From NCBI GenBank assembly GCA_041656175.1, contig JBBAEA010000097.1, positions 1-13,894 of the forward strand: a stretch of DNA of 13,894 bases, in the 5' to 3' direction. The notes beneath the pieces were generated by a model, which made no database searches, was not told where the DNA came from, and worked only from the letters and a program-made list of their open reading frames with translations. This DNA is from JBBAEA01 sp041656175 (GTDB lineage: Bacteria > Myxococcota_A > Bradymonadia > UBA4248). Positions 1-7,330 of the stretch are shown here, piece by piece; the stretch's first letter is position 1; every line of letters starts with the position of its first letter. The position numbers and the translations under genes were made by a program.

Positions 1-239
1 GCTTTGACGGCCTCGATGATTTCGGTCAATACCCCGTAACTTGCCACAAAAACTGCCAAATCGACGTCCGAATTTACGCGCGGCGCTAGGCGCTGCATGC
101 TCTCTTCTGCGGTTTTCGGGTACGCTTTACCCATGGCTTGTGCTCCACTTTTTGGCTTTGCATCGTCTTTTTTGCAGGAAACAAAGGGAAATGCCATGCA
201 AAATGCCAACAAAATTAGTAAATATCGATTTATGTTCAT
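1..239 (-). CDS. Lipoprotein of unknown function, 3' end cut off by the window edge
   Basis: The frame opens with ATG at 239 and stays open to the left edge, so about 79 residues are visible and the C-terminus is missing. The first 20 or so residues form a signal peptide: a short basic start (MNINRY), a hydrophobic stretch (LLILLAFCMAFPFV), then a cysteine in the context FVSC-KKDD, an acceptable but not ideal lipobox. The protein is therefore probably lipidated and held on the envelope. After the cysteine come a Lys/Asp-rich linker and a folded-looking part with LAPRVNSDVDLAVFVASYG. I recognise no family. The start is supported by GGAAAGG about 7 nt upstream on the minus strand; a GTG directly before the ATG is the alternative. 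The gene runs in the same direction as the upstream pyrophosphatase gene but is separated from it by almost 300 nt holding a foldback repeat, so it is probably transcribed alone. Confidence 0.7.
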   Translation of the reverse strand, partial: MNINRYLLILLAFCMAFPFVSCKKDDAKPKSGAQAMGKAYPKTAEESMQRLAPRVNSDVDLAVFVASYGVLTEIIEAVK

Positions 240-311
240 CACGTAACCTTTCCACGCAAATTCGCTGCTCGCCGCGCCCATCAATATTCATGCGACGATT
301 CAGCTTGCAAC

Positions 312-339
312 TTATCACAAGGCTAATCATAAAGTCCAA
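312..339 (-). promoter_or_regulatory. Possible promoter for the edge lipoprotein gene
   Basis: Reading the minus strand, TTGGAC (334-339) is followed after 16 nt by TGATAA (312-317). Both hexamers are imperfect matches to the sigma70 consensus. Their position would give a leader of about 65 nt before the ATG at 239. This is a weak call made by eye. Confidence 0.25.
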
Positions 340-365
340 GCTCTGCGTGTATCTTTCAATTTTGT

Positions 366-512
366 GGGGGGCTTGCCGCCCCCCTACGCGCGGGCTTCCT
401 CGGTTCTAGCCCAATTCGCGCAGTATTTTCTGCCTTGTATCGGCTGTTCGCCAATCCAAGGCAGAAAATGCGCTCATTGTGCTATTCCCTCGGCGATCCC
501 GCGCTACCCCCC
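366..512. repeat. Foldback repeat element, copy 1 (147 bp)
   Basis: The left end is a GGGGGG / CCCCCC hairpin (366-384), followed by TACGCGCGGGCTTCCTCGG. The right end is CGGCGATCCCGCGCTACC plus more C. Read in reverse complement, the right end resembles the left (both carry GCGCGGG and CCTCGG or CCGAGG), so the element is an overall inverted repeat. At its centre, 418-444 pairs with 450-473 around a 5-nt loop, including a perfect 12-bp stretch (TTTTCTGCCTTG with CAAGGCAGAAAA). It sits 22 nt after the stop codon of the minus-strand pyrophosphatase gene, where it could act as a terminator or mRNA end structure. A sister copy with the same framework lies at 10768-10914. It also fills most of the 240-534 gap, in which I see no gene. 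Confidence 0.8.
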
Positions 513-534
513 GTGTGCTCCGCTTCACGAGGCT

Positions 535-1299
535 TTACGCCATGAGCTTACGCAGCAGCGCGCTAAATTCGCTTATAGCCTTTCCACGATGAGAGACGCT
601 TAGTTTTTCGCTGGCGCTTAGTTCGGCAAAGCTTTTTTGCAGCTTATCATCGTAAAAAAGCGGATCGTAGCCAAAACCGTTATTGCCGCGCGGCGCGTCG
701 AGAATTCTTCCATATGCGTAGCCTTCAACGCTAAGTATGGCGTGGTTTTTATCGGTATCGAGCTCGACGCCTGCAAGTTCCAATTTGTGGCAGCGTTCTA
801 TTATATCGGGATCGACAATGACGGCGACGAGGCTGCAAACAAACTTTGCGCCGCGGCTTTTTGGCGCTAAGCCCCGAAGTTCATTCAGCAATTTGGCGTT
901 ATTGGCGGCATCTCTGCGATCTTTGTCGCAAATACCCGCGTAACGTGCGGAGTGTACCCCTGGCGCGTTATTTAATGCATCGACGCAGAGCCCCGAGTCG
1001 TCGGCTAGAGCCGATCGATTAAAAGCCTCTGAATAGGCTAGCGCCTTTAAGAGCGCATTGCCGCGAAAGTCTGGCGCCGATTCATCGACATCAATTTCGT
1101 GCGGGGCGAGCGCAATTTTAAGGCCAAAACGCTCTAAGGCTAAGGCGATTTCTTTTTGTTTATTCGTGTTTTGTGAGGCTAAAATCCAGTTTTCTCGCAT
1201 TTCGTACGCCGTTTTTCTTAGCTGTGCAAAGCTCTCATTGTTTTTAGGTTTATCAAAGATTTTGCTTTCGATTCCGTTTCTCTTTAGACTTTGCTTCAT
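535..1299 (-). CDS. rdgB: XTP/dITP pyrophosphatase (RdgB/HAM1 family)
   Basis: Enzymes of this family hydrolyse non-canonical purine nucleoside triphosphates (dITP, ITP, XTP) to the monophosphate and pyrophosphate, keeping them out of DNA and RNA; they act in the cytoplasm. The family signatures are all visible: a nucleotide-binding start ILASQNTNKQKEI (about residues 39-51), LADDSGLCVDAL (98-109) with the catalytic acidic pair, APGVHSARYAG (112-122), NNGFGYDPLF, and a C-terminal SHRGKA with SHR at 236-238. The longest frame has 254 residues, but the family is usually near 200. The first 33 residues have no family match, so translation probably begins at the internal Met34 (codon 1198-1200). 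Neither start has a convincing Shine-Dalgarno sequence. The gene diverges from the radical SAM gene, and foldback copy 1 follows it. Function is secure; only the start is in doubt. Confidence 0.93.
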   Translation of the reverse strand: MKQSLKRNGIESKIFDKPKNNESFAQLRKTAYEMRENWILASQNTNKQKEIALALERFGLKIALAPHEIDVDESAPDFRGNALLKALAYSEAFNRSALADDSGLCVDALNNAPGVHSARYAGICDKDRRDAANNAKLLNELRGLAPKSRGAKFVCSLVAVIVDPDIIERCHKLELAGVELDTDKNHAILSVEGYAYGRILDAPRGNNGFGYDPLFYDDKLQKSFAELSASEKLSVSHRGKAISEFSALLRKLMA

Positions 1300-1431
1300 G
1301 GGACAGTGGCCACAAAGTACTGGCCAAGTTCATTGCTATCAAAGCAACAGTTTTGCGCTTGCGCAAGCAAATAAAATGAGAGCGAAAGTTAAGGCGCAAT
1401 CTTTTTTGTGTACCCGTTTTAGTGAGCTAGC

Positions 1432-2520
1432 ATGTTTGATCTACGACGTCGTTTGTATTCCACTTTGATGTGGCAGCGCCACCGCCTGCGTCGCCGCCAA
1501 AATCGCGAAACGCATGAGCTGCGCTACCTCTTTTTTGAAGTTTCGCGCCGCTGCAACTTGAGCTGCCTATACTGCGGTAGTTCGTGTACGGCGCAGCAGC
1601 GAGCTGGGGAGCTAAGTCTCGATGAGTGGAAGCGTATTATCGACGAAGTTGCCGATCACTATGATTCTCGAAGGATCATGGTCGCGATTACAGGCGGTGA
1701 GCCGCTACTTCGCGAGGATATTTACGATATTATGCTGAAGCTGCGAGAGCGCGGATTTCCTTATGGTATGGTGTCTAACGCGACATTGCTCGACGACGCG
1801 GCGGCAAAGAAACTTATTGCCTGCGGGATTCGGGCTATTTCGTTAAGTATGGATGCGCCCCCTGAAATTAACGATAAAATCCGCGGCAAAGGCACATCCG
1901 ACGCGGTAATACACGCTATCCAGCATTTGCGCGATAACGGCTATACGGGGATCTTAGAAATTATTTCGACGCTTTCCAAGCCCGCGATCGACGCGCTAGC
2001 CGAAATGCAACGCTTCGTATCGGATTTGGGCATTAAACGTTGGCGCGTGGCGCCGATTATGCCTATAGGGCGCGCTACCGAGTACCCAGAGCTTATTCCC
2101 GATGATGAAGACCTTCGCGCTACCCTAAACTACGTCAAAGCTGCGCGTATGTCGGCGAGCGATACGCTGCAGCCCGAGTTTGGCGAAGAAGGTTACTTGG
2201 GCGATGAGTTTGAAGGGATGGTTCGACCCTACCTTTGGCACTGCCGCGCTGGGATCAACGTCGCAGGTATACGCTACAACGGTGTACTCGCCGCGTGCCC
2301 CGAAATTTCCTACCATTTTGATCAAGGCGATCTACGAAAAGAAGCGTTTAAAGACATATGGGAGAACCGCTATCAAGTTTTTCGCGATCGCTCATGGACC
2401 AAAAAGCTAGGTCCCTGCGTCGATTGCGAGGCTTATGCCAACTGCGATGGAGGCGCGATGCACCTCTACGACGACTGCGATAGCCCCATAAAGCGCTGTT
2501 TTTACCAGATGTGTAAATAA
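1432..2520 (+). CDS. Radical SAM/SPASM-domain enzyme, probable peptide or protein modifier
   Basis: The 362-residue protein has the radical SAM cluster motif CNLSCLYC (C41, C45, C48) that binds a [4Fe-4S] cluster and S-adenosylmethionine, and a GGEP motif at 88-91. The C-terminal SPASM domain is complete: C271 and C289 fit the Cx(9-15)Gx4C pattern, followed by C329-x2-C332-x5-C338, then C349, C356 and C361, which would hold two auxiliary clusters. SPASM enzymes mostly modify ribosomally made peptides or proteins by radical chemistry. The start (basic MFDLRRRLY, then HELRYLFFEVSRRCNLSC and CGSSC) resembles, from memory, the rSAM/lipoprotein-system group (TIGR04133), whose members sit beside a small lipoprotein. 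No such partner adjoins it here. The convergent neighbour is a transmembrane protein and the nearest lipoprotein start is more than 1 kb away. The substrate is unknown. The ribosome-binding site is weak (GTGAG). Confidence 0.92.
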   Translation: MFDLRRRLYSTLMWQRHRLRRRQNRETHELRYLFFEVSRRCNLSCLYCGSSCTAQQRAGELSLDEWKRIIDEVADHYDSRRIMVAITGGEPLLREDIYDIMLKLRERGFPYGMVSNATLLDDAAAKKLIACGIRAISLSMDAPPEINDKIRGKGTSDAVIHAIQHLRDNGYTGILEIISTLSKPAIDALAEMQRFVSDLGIKRWRVAPIMPIGRATEYPELIPDDEDLRATLNYVKAARMSASDTLQPEFGEEGYLGDEFEGMVRPYLWHCRAGINVAGIRYNGVLAACPEISYHFDQGDLRKEAFKDIWENRYQVFRDRSWTKKLGPCVDCEAYANCDGGAMHLYDDCDSPIKRCFYQMCK

Positions 2521-2533
2521 CTTAAGCGAGACC

Positions 2534-3235
2534 TTAGCGCGCAAATCGGGAGCACCCGATTTTACGCAAGATCTTGTTTTTGGTGGCAGAACTTTTGGGT
2601 TTTTCGCCGTCGGCGCCTTCTTCCTCTTCTTCCTCCCACCACGCGGCGTACTCGTCATCAGTCGAAAACATTTCTAAAATCGCGGGGTCTAGCCCTTCTG
2701 GTAAACTTATTTTACGCGGATTTATCGCAACATTAATGTTGATCTTCCACTTGCCGTCTTCCTCGCGCATATGTACAGTTCGTTCGTTGTCTTCAAGTAG
2801 CACCTCGACTTGCGCCGTTTTGAAGCCTTTAACTTCTTTAACGCTTTCTCCTAGGATTTTGGGTTTCGTTGGTGGCGTGACGCCGTCCATCATATGTTCC
2901 CAGGGGTCTCCCGCGCGATCCCAGGTGGTTTCTAGCAGTGAGATGGAGTCGGCGGTAAAGGATTCGCGGAATGCCTCGTACTTGTTTTCGTAGGCGTAGG
3001 TGAAGGCTTTTTTGAGAGCGTCTTTGGGTTGTTTGCCGTGGTATTTAACGAGGTATACAATCCCAGCGATGATGGCGGCGCTCAGCAATATGATGCCAAG
3101 AACGACGAAGCGCTTCATTGCGCCCTTGGCTCTTCCCTTGGCTTGGGCACCAATTTGCTTGGGTTTAGGGGCCATGGGTGGGACAGGAGCACCAGCTTTT
3201 CTTGCTGCACTTTTAACATTAACCTTGGCTCGCAT
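2534..3235 (-). CDS. Single-pass membrane protein of unknown function
   Basis: The 233-residue protein starts with about 40 basic, Pro/Ala/Lys-rich residues, probably cytoplasmic. One transmembrane helix follows (about residues 42-63, FVVLGIILLSAAIIAGIVYLV), then an extracytoplasmic domain beginning KQPKDALKKAFTYAYENKYEAF. That layout, an anchor and then a helical start followed by strands such as AQVEVLLEDNERTVHM and GKWKINI, recalls small NTF2-like or DUF4878-like periplasmic domains, but this is only a resemblance. The C-terminus is acidic (a run of Glu near WWEEEEEE) and then basic. The gene converges on the radical SAM gene with only 13 nt between stops, and its last codons lie inside a hairpin that may end the opposing transcript. 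A coding-like remnant ends 9 nt upstream of its start, which hints at a former operon. AGGT about 9 nt before the ATG is the only ribosome-binding sign. Confidence 0.8.
   Translation of the reverse strand: MRAKVNVKSAARKAGAPVPPMAPKPKQIGAQAKGRAKGAMKRFVVLGIILLSAAIIAGIVYLVKYHGKQPKDALKKAFTYAYENKYEAFRESFTADSISLLETTWDRAGDPWEHMMDGVTPPTKPKILGESVKEVKGFKTAQVEVLLEDNERTVHMREEDGKWKININVAINPRKISLPEGLDPAILEMFSTDDEYAAWWEEEEEEGADGEKPKSSATKNKILRKIGCSRFAR
2543..2563 (+). terminator. Hairpin that may terminate the radical SAM transcript
   Basis: AAATCGGG (2543-2550) pairs perfectly with CCCGATTT (2555-2562) around the loop AGCA, followed by one more T. It starts 23 nt after the radical SAM stop codon. The U-tract is short, so termination may be partial. 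It lies inside the last codons of the opposing gene. Confidence 0.4.
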
Positions 3236-3244
3236 AATGATTAC

Positions 3245-3402
3245 CTAGTGGGGGTCAAAACTTGCGTTTACAGACGAGGGCGTTTGAGATGCCAAGATCA
3301 TGCGGGGTGATGCCAGTTGCTCAACTAGGGCGGCTGCCTTAGGATCGTTTTCGGCGTAGCAGTGGCTGCCTGGTTGGCGCAATGCTGCGGAGTATCCTCG
3401 CC
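3245..3402 (-). pseudogene. Possible 5'-truncated gene remnant upstream of the membrane protein
   Basis: On the minus strand a frame ending in TAG at 3245-3247 encodes about 50 residues that look protein-like, ending AENDPKAAALVEQLASPR, then MILASQTPSS and finally FDPH. Its stop lies 9 nt before the ATG of the downstream membrane protein gene, which is operon-like spacing. Upstream, the frame runs into foldback element copy 3, and its only ATG (3481) lies inside that element's hairpin. The simplest reading is that the foldback inserted into, or removed, the 5' part of a gene that was once co-transcribed with the downstream one. A chance open frame cannot be excluded. I recognise no family. 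Confidence 0.33.
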
Positions 3403-3549
3403 GAGGGGGGAGCCCAAGACCCCGCGAAAAAAGTCGCAAAAGCTGCACGCTGTGCGATGGATGCGCGATTAGCAAATACATCGCACAGCGTTATGCAGCT
3501 TTTAGCGAATTTTACAGCGAGGCTTGGGCGCGGGGGGAAGCCTCCCCCC
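3403..3549. repeat. Foldback repeat element, copy 3 (divergent, inverted orientation)
   Basis: The right end is a GGGGGG / CCCCCC hairpin with loop AAGCCT (3532-3549), matching the left end of the other copies, so this copy is inverted. The centre is a long hairpin: 3434-3459 pairs with 3479-3508, interrupted only by an extra T and an extra TAA in the right arm, around a 19-nt loop. Further out, GCCCAAG (3412-3418) pairs with CTTGGGC (3523-3529). The loop, in reverse complement, carries AATCGCGCATCCA, also found in copy 2. Length and layout match the other copies, but most of the stem sequence differs. It lies 49 nt after the stop codon of the transpeptidase gene. Apart from this element and the possible gene remnant, the 3236-3598 gap shows nothing I can name. 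Confidence 0.65.
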
Positions 3550-3598
3550 GTCATGAAAGAAAATCAAGTGAAGAGCAACTTTAACAGTGTTAGCAAAC

Positions 3599-5686
3599 TT
3601 AATCGATGGGAATCATCTCGGTGCCCACATCGTCGGTTTCGCCTTCGGGCGGCGGTAGGCTGCCGTCGGGGTTGGGGCGTGCAAGTCGGGTTTTTTCGAC
3701 GGGCGTGCAGTCTTTGATTTTTCGCGGGGGATCGATGGCGTCTCGGACGTAGCGATAGGGATCCGCGAGGAAGTTGACATAGTCCGCCTCATCGACTGTT
3801 ACTGTATAATAATCCGAGAAAACATCAAAGCGATTTTTGAGTACAATTCGGCGAGGTTTGAGGTCTTCGATTTCTTGCTCGATGGCGTCGTACCATTGGC
3901 CGTCGTTTTCGAGTATGGTTCGTGCCAATTTCATGGGTTCCCAGACTCGCATGCAACCGTGGCTAAAAGCGCGAGTGGGATAACGGAACAGGCCTTTGAG
4001 GGGGCTGTCGTGCATAAAAGTGCTTTCGGCGTTGGGGAAAATAAATTTTACGCGCCCCAAAGCGTTGGAATCGCCGGGAAGTTGTCGCAGGATGGTGTAA
4101 TTATTCTCGCTATAGTATTCGAAGCCGTTTTTTTGCAACCAATCGGGGTTGGCGTGCATTTTGGGGATGTATTCTTCTTGTTCGATGCGACGCGGGACGT
4201 TCCAGTAGGGGTTGTATTCGATGTAGAGCATGCGTGCGCGCTGCAGCGGGGTGGCGTTGACGTAAACCATGCGTTTGGTAACGGGGCTACATTCGCGTTT
4301 GGCGTTTCCGACCACGATGGGGAAGCGCATTTGGCGTTCACCTTCGCGCCAAAGTTCGGCGTGGAAGTCGGGGATGTTGATGTAAATGTAGTATTGACTC
4401 GCCAGGAGGTAGGTGGCGCGCCAACGTTTTATGTTTTCGCCGATTTGGGCTAACCTGTCTTTTGCACTTATATTGAGGCTGTTCCAGAAAGCGACGGGAA
4501 GTTCGTCGTTTTCCTCCATTTGGTGAGTGCGCTTGTAGAGCAGGACGGCGTTTCGCAGCTCGTCATCGGCGTTGTCGTCGATTTCTCCGTGGTAGTAGCC
4601 TTCGGCAGCTAGTCGTTGCTTGAGCGCTTGGGCGGCGAGGCTGTTTCGTCCAAAGCGGATGTTGGCGCGTTTTATCGATTTCCAGCCGCCTGCGTCAACG
4701 ATGTTTTGATATTGCTCGTAAGCTTTGAGCAACTTTAGGTACTGCGTGTGCGGTGGGTAGATGCTGCGAACGATTTGCTCTGTTGCATCGGCGCCTTCAT
4801 TGAGCGCTTGGCCTAATTGGGCGATGTGCGCGTGCAGGCGCTTGTAGAGGATTTCGCGGCGTTTGGCGTCGGTGGGTTTTGAACCCATGAATTCTTGCTC
4901 TTCGTCAGTGAGCGCGTTCATGTTGCTAATGCTTAGATCTCGCGCGAATTTTAACCAAGCGTCCATGAGCAGGAGCTCCATATCGACAGCTTGCTTCGCG
5001 TTTGCCGCTAAGCTTTGCTCACGGGCTTGGACGCGTTTTTTTAAAGACTCGATTCCGTCTTCTCCTAAAATGAGAGCTACGACTTGCTCCGCTTTCACCT
5101 CATCGTTTAGCGCAATCCCATGCTTTTGTACGATCTTTGCCGCTTCTTTAAGCTCTTCGTCGCTAAGGGCGAGTTTTCCTATGTTTTGGGGGTTTGAACC
5201 CTCTAAGTTCGCGACACTCTCTAAAAGGCGATCAAGCGGGTAGCTGCTTTCGTCGAGTAGATGCCGAGCTAATCCCTGTAGTTCTTCGAACAAAATTTTT
5301 GCGCCTTCGTTGAGTTCGCTTCCATCTAGAAGCACGGGTTTGAACTGCAATTCCGAATAAAAGTCTAACATTACATCGTCGTAACGCAGATCCATCGGCA
5401 GGCTTCTATCTTTTTTTCGATCCTCTGAGCGTTCTAGCGAGGCTTCTAGGCGCGTTTTGAGCAAGGAAGAAAATTCGGGGGATTCTGCCACGTGAAGCAG
5501 TTGCTTCTTGATTTCATCTCGCCTTTCAGTGAGGAAGGCTAAAGTTTTATCGGACTCTTTCTCTTTAACGGATACTTCTTCCTGAACTGGCGATTCTGTC
5601 GCAGTGCGAGCGCCGCAGGAACTCATTAGAATGGCTGCTAAGACCAAGCCTAGGCTGCTAAAACCTCGGCGTCCTTCCTTGAACAT
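3599..5686 (-). CDS. Lipoprotein L,D-transpeptidase (YkuD domain, YcbB/LdtD-like)
   Basis: The enzyme should form 3-3 cross-links between meso-diaminopimelate residues of peptidoglycan, or attach proteins to it, acting in the periplasm. The 695-residue protein begins with a lipoprotein signal peptide (hydrophobic LGLVLAAILMSSC, with the lipidated cysteine near residue 24). A long helical N-terminal region follows, then a peptidoglycan-binding-type domain (about 345-405, containing LKQRLAAEGYYHGEID) and the YkuD catalytic domain (about 430-600). The catalytic motif SHGCMRV is intact with Cys578, and the expected upstream His559 is in FMHDSP. This order resembles E. coli YcbB/LdtD, but the protein is somewhat longer and has a lipid anchor instead of a plain signal. 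AAGGAG (5694-5699) lies 7 nt before the ATG, so the start is secure. The M16 peptidase gene is 141 nt upstream in the same direction. Confidence 0.92.
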   Translation of the reverse strand: MFKEGRRGFSSLGLVLAAILMSSCGARTATESPVQEEVSVKEKESDKTLAFLTERRDEIKKQLLHVAESPEFSSLLKTRLEASLERSEDRKKDRSLPMDLRYDDVMLDFYSELQFKPVLLDGSELNEGAKILFEELQGLARHLLDESSYPLDRLLESVANLEGSNPQNIGKLALSDEELKEAAKIVQKHGIALNDEVKAEQVVALILGEDGIESLKKRVQAREQSLAANAKQAVDMELLLMDAWLKFARDLSISNMNALTDEEQEFMGSKPTDAKRREILYKRLHAHIAQLGQALNEGADATEQIVRSIYPPHTQYLKLLKAYEQYQNIVDAGGWKSIKRANIRFGRNSLAAQALKQRLAAEGYYHGEIDDNADDELRNAVLLYKRTHQMEENDELPVAFWNSLNISAKDRLAQIGENIKRWRATYLLASQYYIYINIPDFHAELWREGERQMRFPIVVGNAKRECSPVTKRMVYVNATPLQRARMLYIEYNPYWNVPRRIEQEEYIPKMHANPDWLQKNGFEYYSENNYTILRQLPGDSNALGRVKFIFPNAESTFMHDSPLKGLFRYPTRAFSHGCMRVWEPMKLARTILENDGQWYDAIEQEIEDLKPRRIVLKNRFDVFSDYYTVTVDEADYVNFLADPYRYVRDAIDPPRKIKDCTPVEKTRLARPNPDGSLPPPEGETDDVGTEMIPID

Positions 5687-5769
5687 AGTTCTTCTCCTTC
5701 GTTTACACTCCCCCGTTTATCAAAACTTAATGCGTACTCCCAAAAAGACAAATAATAGGGTTAGCAAGA

Positions 5770-5788
5770 TTTGAAAGCTGCCCCCTAC
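5770..5788 (-). repeat. Half copy of the GTAGGGGCAG palindromic repeat
   Basis: Read on the minus strand this is GTAGGGGGCAGCTTTCAAA, one arm and the centre of the palindromic family seen intact at 8433 and 9344; the second arm is absent. It lies between the stop of the M16 peptidase gene and the start of the transpeptidase gene. Nearby, ATGCTTCAGAGCAT (5807-5820) could form a small 5-bp hairpin just after the peptidase stop codon. Confidence 0.6.
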
Positions 5789-5827
5789 TGTTTTTGCAAT
5801 TTTCACATGCTTCAGAGCATCTCTAGG

Positions 5828-7243
5828 CTAGCTCTCTACTCTCAAGTCTAGAGCCACGCTAGTTCCTCCATTTTTTTCGAGCAATGCGCATATTTTTTTT
5901 GCATGCGCCTTCGTGAGGTCGCCAACAACTGCTACGCGTTGCGGCCAATGTTTCACAGCGTTTTGGGCGATTTTGGAGACTTCAGCGGCGCTGCACTGAA
6001 GTAGGCGCTCTGCATGCATTTTGAGGGAAGGCGCAAGACCTTGCTGCAGCGCGGAGCTGAGCCACTGTGCGATACCCACGGCGGAATCGAGCAGTGCGCT
6101 GTGCTCCCATAGCAGGCGGTTTTTGGCGCGCAGTAGTTCGGACTCGCAGGGTGGGTTTTGAGCAATATCCTCGAAAATGCGAAAAATCGCGTCGAGTAGG
6201 CGCCCTATTCGCCGATGCTGGCAGGAAAGTCGAAGTTGCAAAAGGCTGTACTCTCGCGTCATGGAGATATACGCCTCAATATCGTAAACGAGGGCGAGTT
6301 CATCGACTAAACTTCTGGATAGGCGGCTAGCCATGCCGTCATCGAGTATTCGCACCAGCATTTCGCTGGCGGCAAAGTCGGGGCTGCGCACGTTAGCGCC
6401 AAGCATTGCCATGCAGACGCTGCTTTGGCTAGCGCCTTGGTAGGGTTTTACGCTAAGGGCGCGGTGTGGGGTGGGAAGTTGTGCGTAGTCATCTTTTGGG
6501 GGTACTGCTTTTAGGGCTAGAGCGCCGAAAGCATCGTTTGCCGCTTCAAAGCAGGCTGCCGTTGAGCTGAGATTACCTGCGATGACGAGCGTCATGTTAC
6601 TAGCCACGTAATATTTTTGGTAAAAGTCGATGATGTCTGCTTTTTGTAGTGCTTTGACCTGAGAGGGGGAACCAGCAATAGGGCGCCCCAAAGCAACGCT
6701 AAACATGCTTTCTAGGAGCAGGTCTTCGGCGTTTATCAGTGAATCATCGTCTTCGTAGTCGGAGAGGATTTCTTCTAAGATGATGTCGCGCTCCCCCGCG
6801 ATGCCAGTGAGTCGCGCGTTGATGATGGCGTCGGCCAAAAGATTAAGGGCTCGTGCGATGAACTGCGGTGGGAGCATGACGTCGAAACTTGTGCATTCCC
6901 GTGAAGTGTAGGCGTTAAAATCGGCACCTATGGATTCGAAGGCTTCACTGAGTAGGCGGAGGCTAGGATATTTTTTAGTGCCACGAAAGATGAGATGTTC
7001 CAACAAGTGAGCTGCGCCTGGCGCCTGCTCGTCGCGGCTCCCGGCACCAATATTGAGAATGATGCAAGCGCGATGGAGTTGCGGCATATGACAAAGCGCT
7101 ACGCGCATTTTGTTGGGAAGCTGTCGTATTTCAACAGGTAGTTCTAAGCTGTTAGTCGGTAAATTGTGAGTAAAATTTGCGTTCAAGCCTTCCTCAATGA
7201 ATAAACGGTGAATTGCTTTTTGTGAAGTCAGCAAACTTGCCAT
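5828..7243 (-). CDS. M16 family zinc metallopeptidase (pitrilysin/processing-peptidase type)
   Basis: The protein has the inverted zinc motif HLLEH (H79, E82, H83) and, about 75 residues on, ERDIILEEI supplying the third zinc ligand (probably E158). The C-terminal half carries the MASRLSRSLVDELALVYDIE segment that holds the substrate-binding Arg/Tyr pair of active M16 members. So both halves of a catalytically competent single-chain M16B enzyme appear to be present, at 471 residues against a usual 410-450. The first 30-odd residues precede the family domain and are not a convincing signal peptide. It may be cytoplasmic, or the export signal is atypical. Relatives process or degrade peptides; the substrate here is unknown. 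It lies upstream of the transpeptidase gene in the same direction, and diverges from a small membrane protein gene after 87 nt. No strong ribosome-binding site is visible at the ATG, so the start could be further in. Confidence 0.9.
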   Translation of the reverse strand: MASLLTSQKAIHRLFIEEGLNANFTHNLPTNSLELPVEIRQLPNKMRVALCHMPQLHRACIILNIGAGSRDEQAPGAAHLLEHLIFRGTKKYPSLRLLSEAFESIGADFNAYTSRECTSFDVMLPPQFIARALNLLADAIINARLTGIAGERDIILEEILSDYEDDDSLINAEDLLLESMFSVALGRPIAGSPSQVKALQKADIIDFYQKYYVASNMTLVIAGNLSSTAACFEAANDAFGALALKAVPPKDDYAQLPTPHRALSVKPYQGASQSSVCMAMLGANVRSPDFAASEMLVRILDDGMASRLSRSLVDELALVYDIEAYISMTREYSLLQLRLSCQHRRIGRLLDAIFRIFEDIAQNPPCESELLRAKNRLLWEHSALLDSAVGIAQWLSSALQQGLAPSLKMHAERLLQCSAAEVSKIAQNAVKHWPQRVAVVGDLTKAHAKKICALLEKNGGTSVALDLRVES

Positions 7244-7330
7244 CCCGATGAAGCTGCGCTACATCGGTTTGGGAGTGGAGCTTAGCCCTGATGCAGCTCC
7301 TTGTCATTGGCAAGATGATCAGAGATTTTT

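Noticed and set aside
41..409. Plus-strand open frame of 122 codons
   Set aside because: It lies antisense to the signal-peptide-bearing lipoprotein gene and runs into foldback copy 1. It has no ribosome-binding site and its composition is not protein-like.
1298..1468. Short plus-strand frame of 56 codons just before and overlapping the radical SAM gene, considered as a precursor peptide
   Set aside because: No Shine-Dalgarno sequence, it overlaps the enzyme's start by 37 nt in another frame, and shows no leader/core pattern. It is most likely chance.
3875..4453. Plus-strand frame of 192 codons
   Set aside because: Antisense to the catalytic domain of the transpeptidase, whose SHGC active site, signal peptide and ribosome-binding site make the minus strand the true coding strand.
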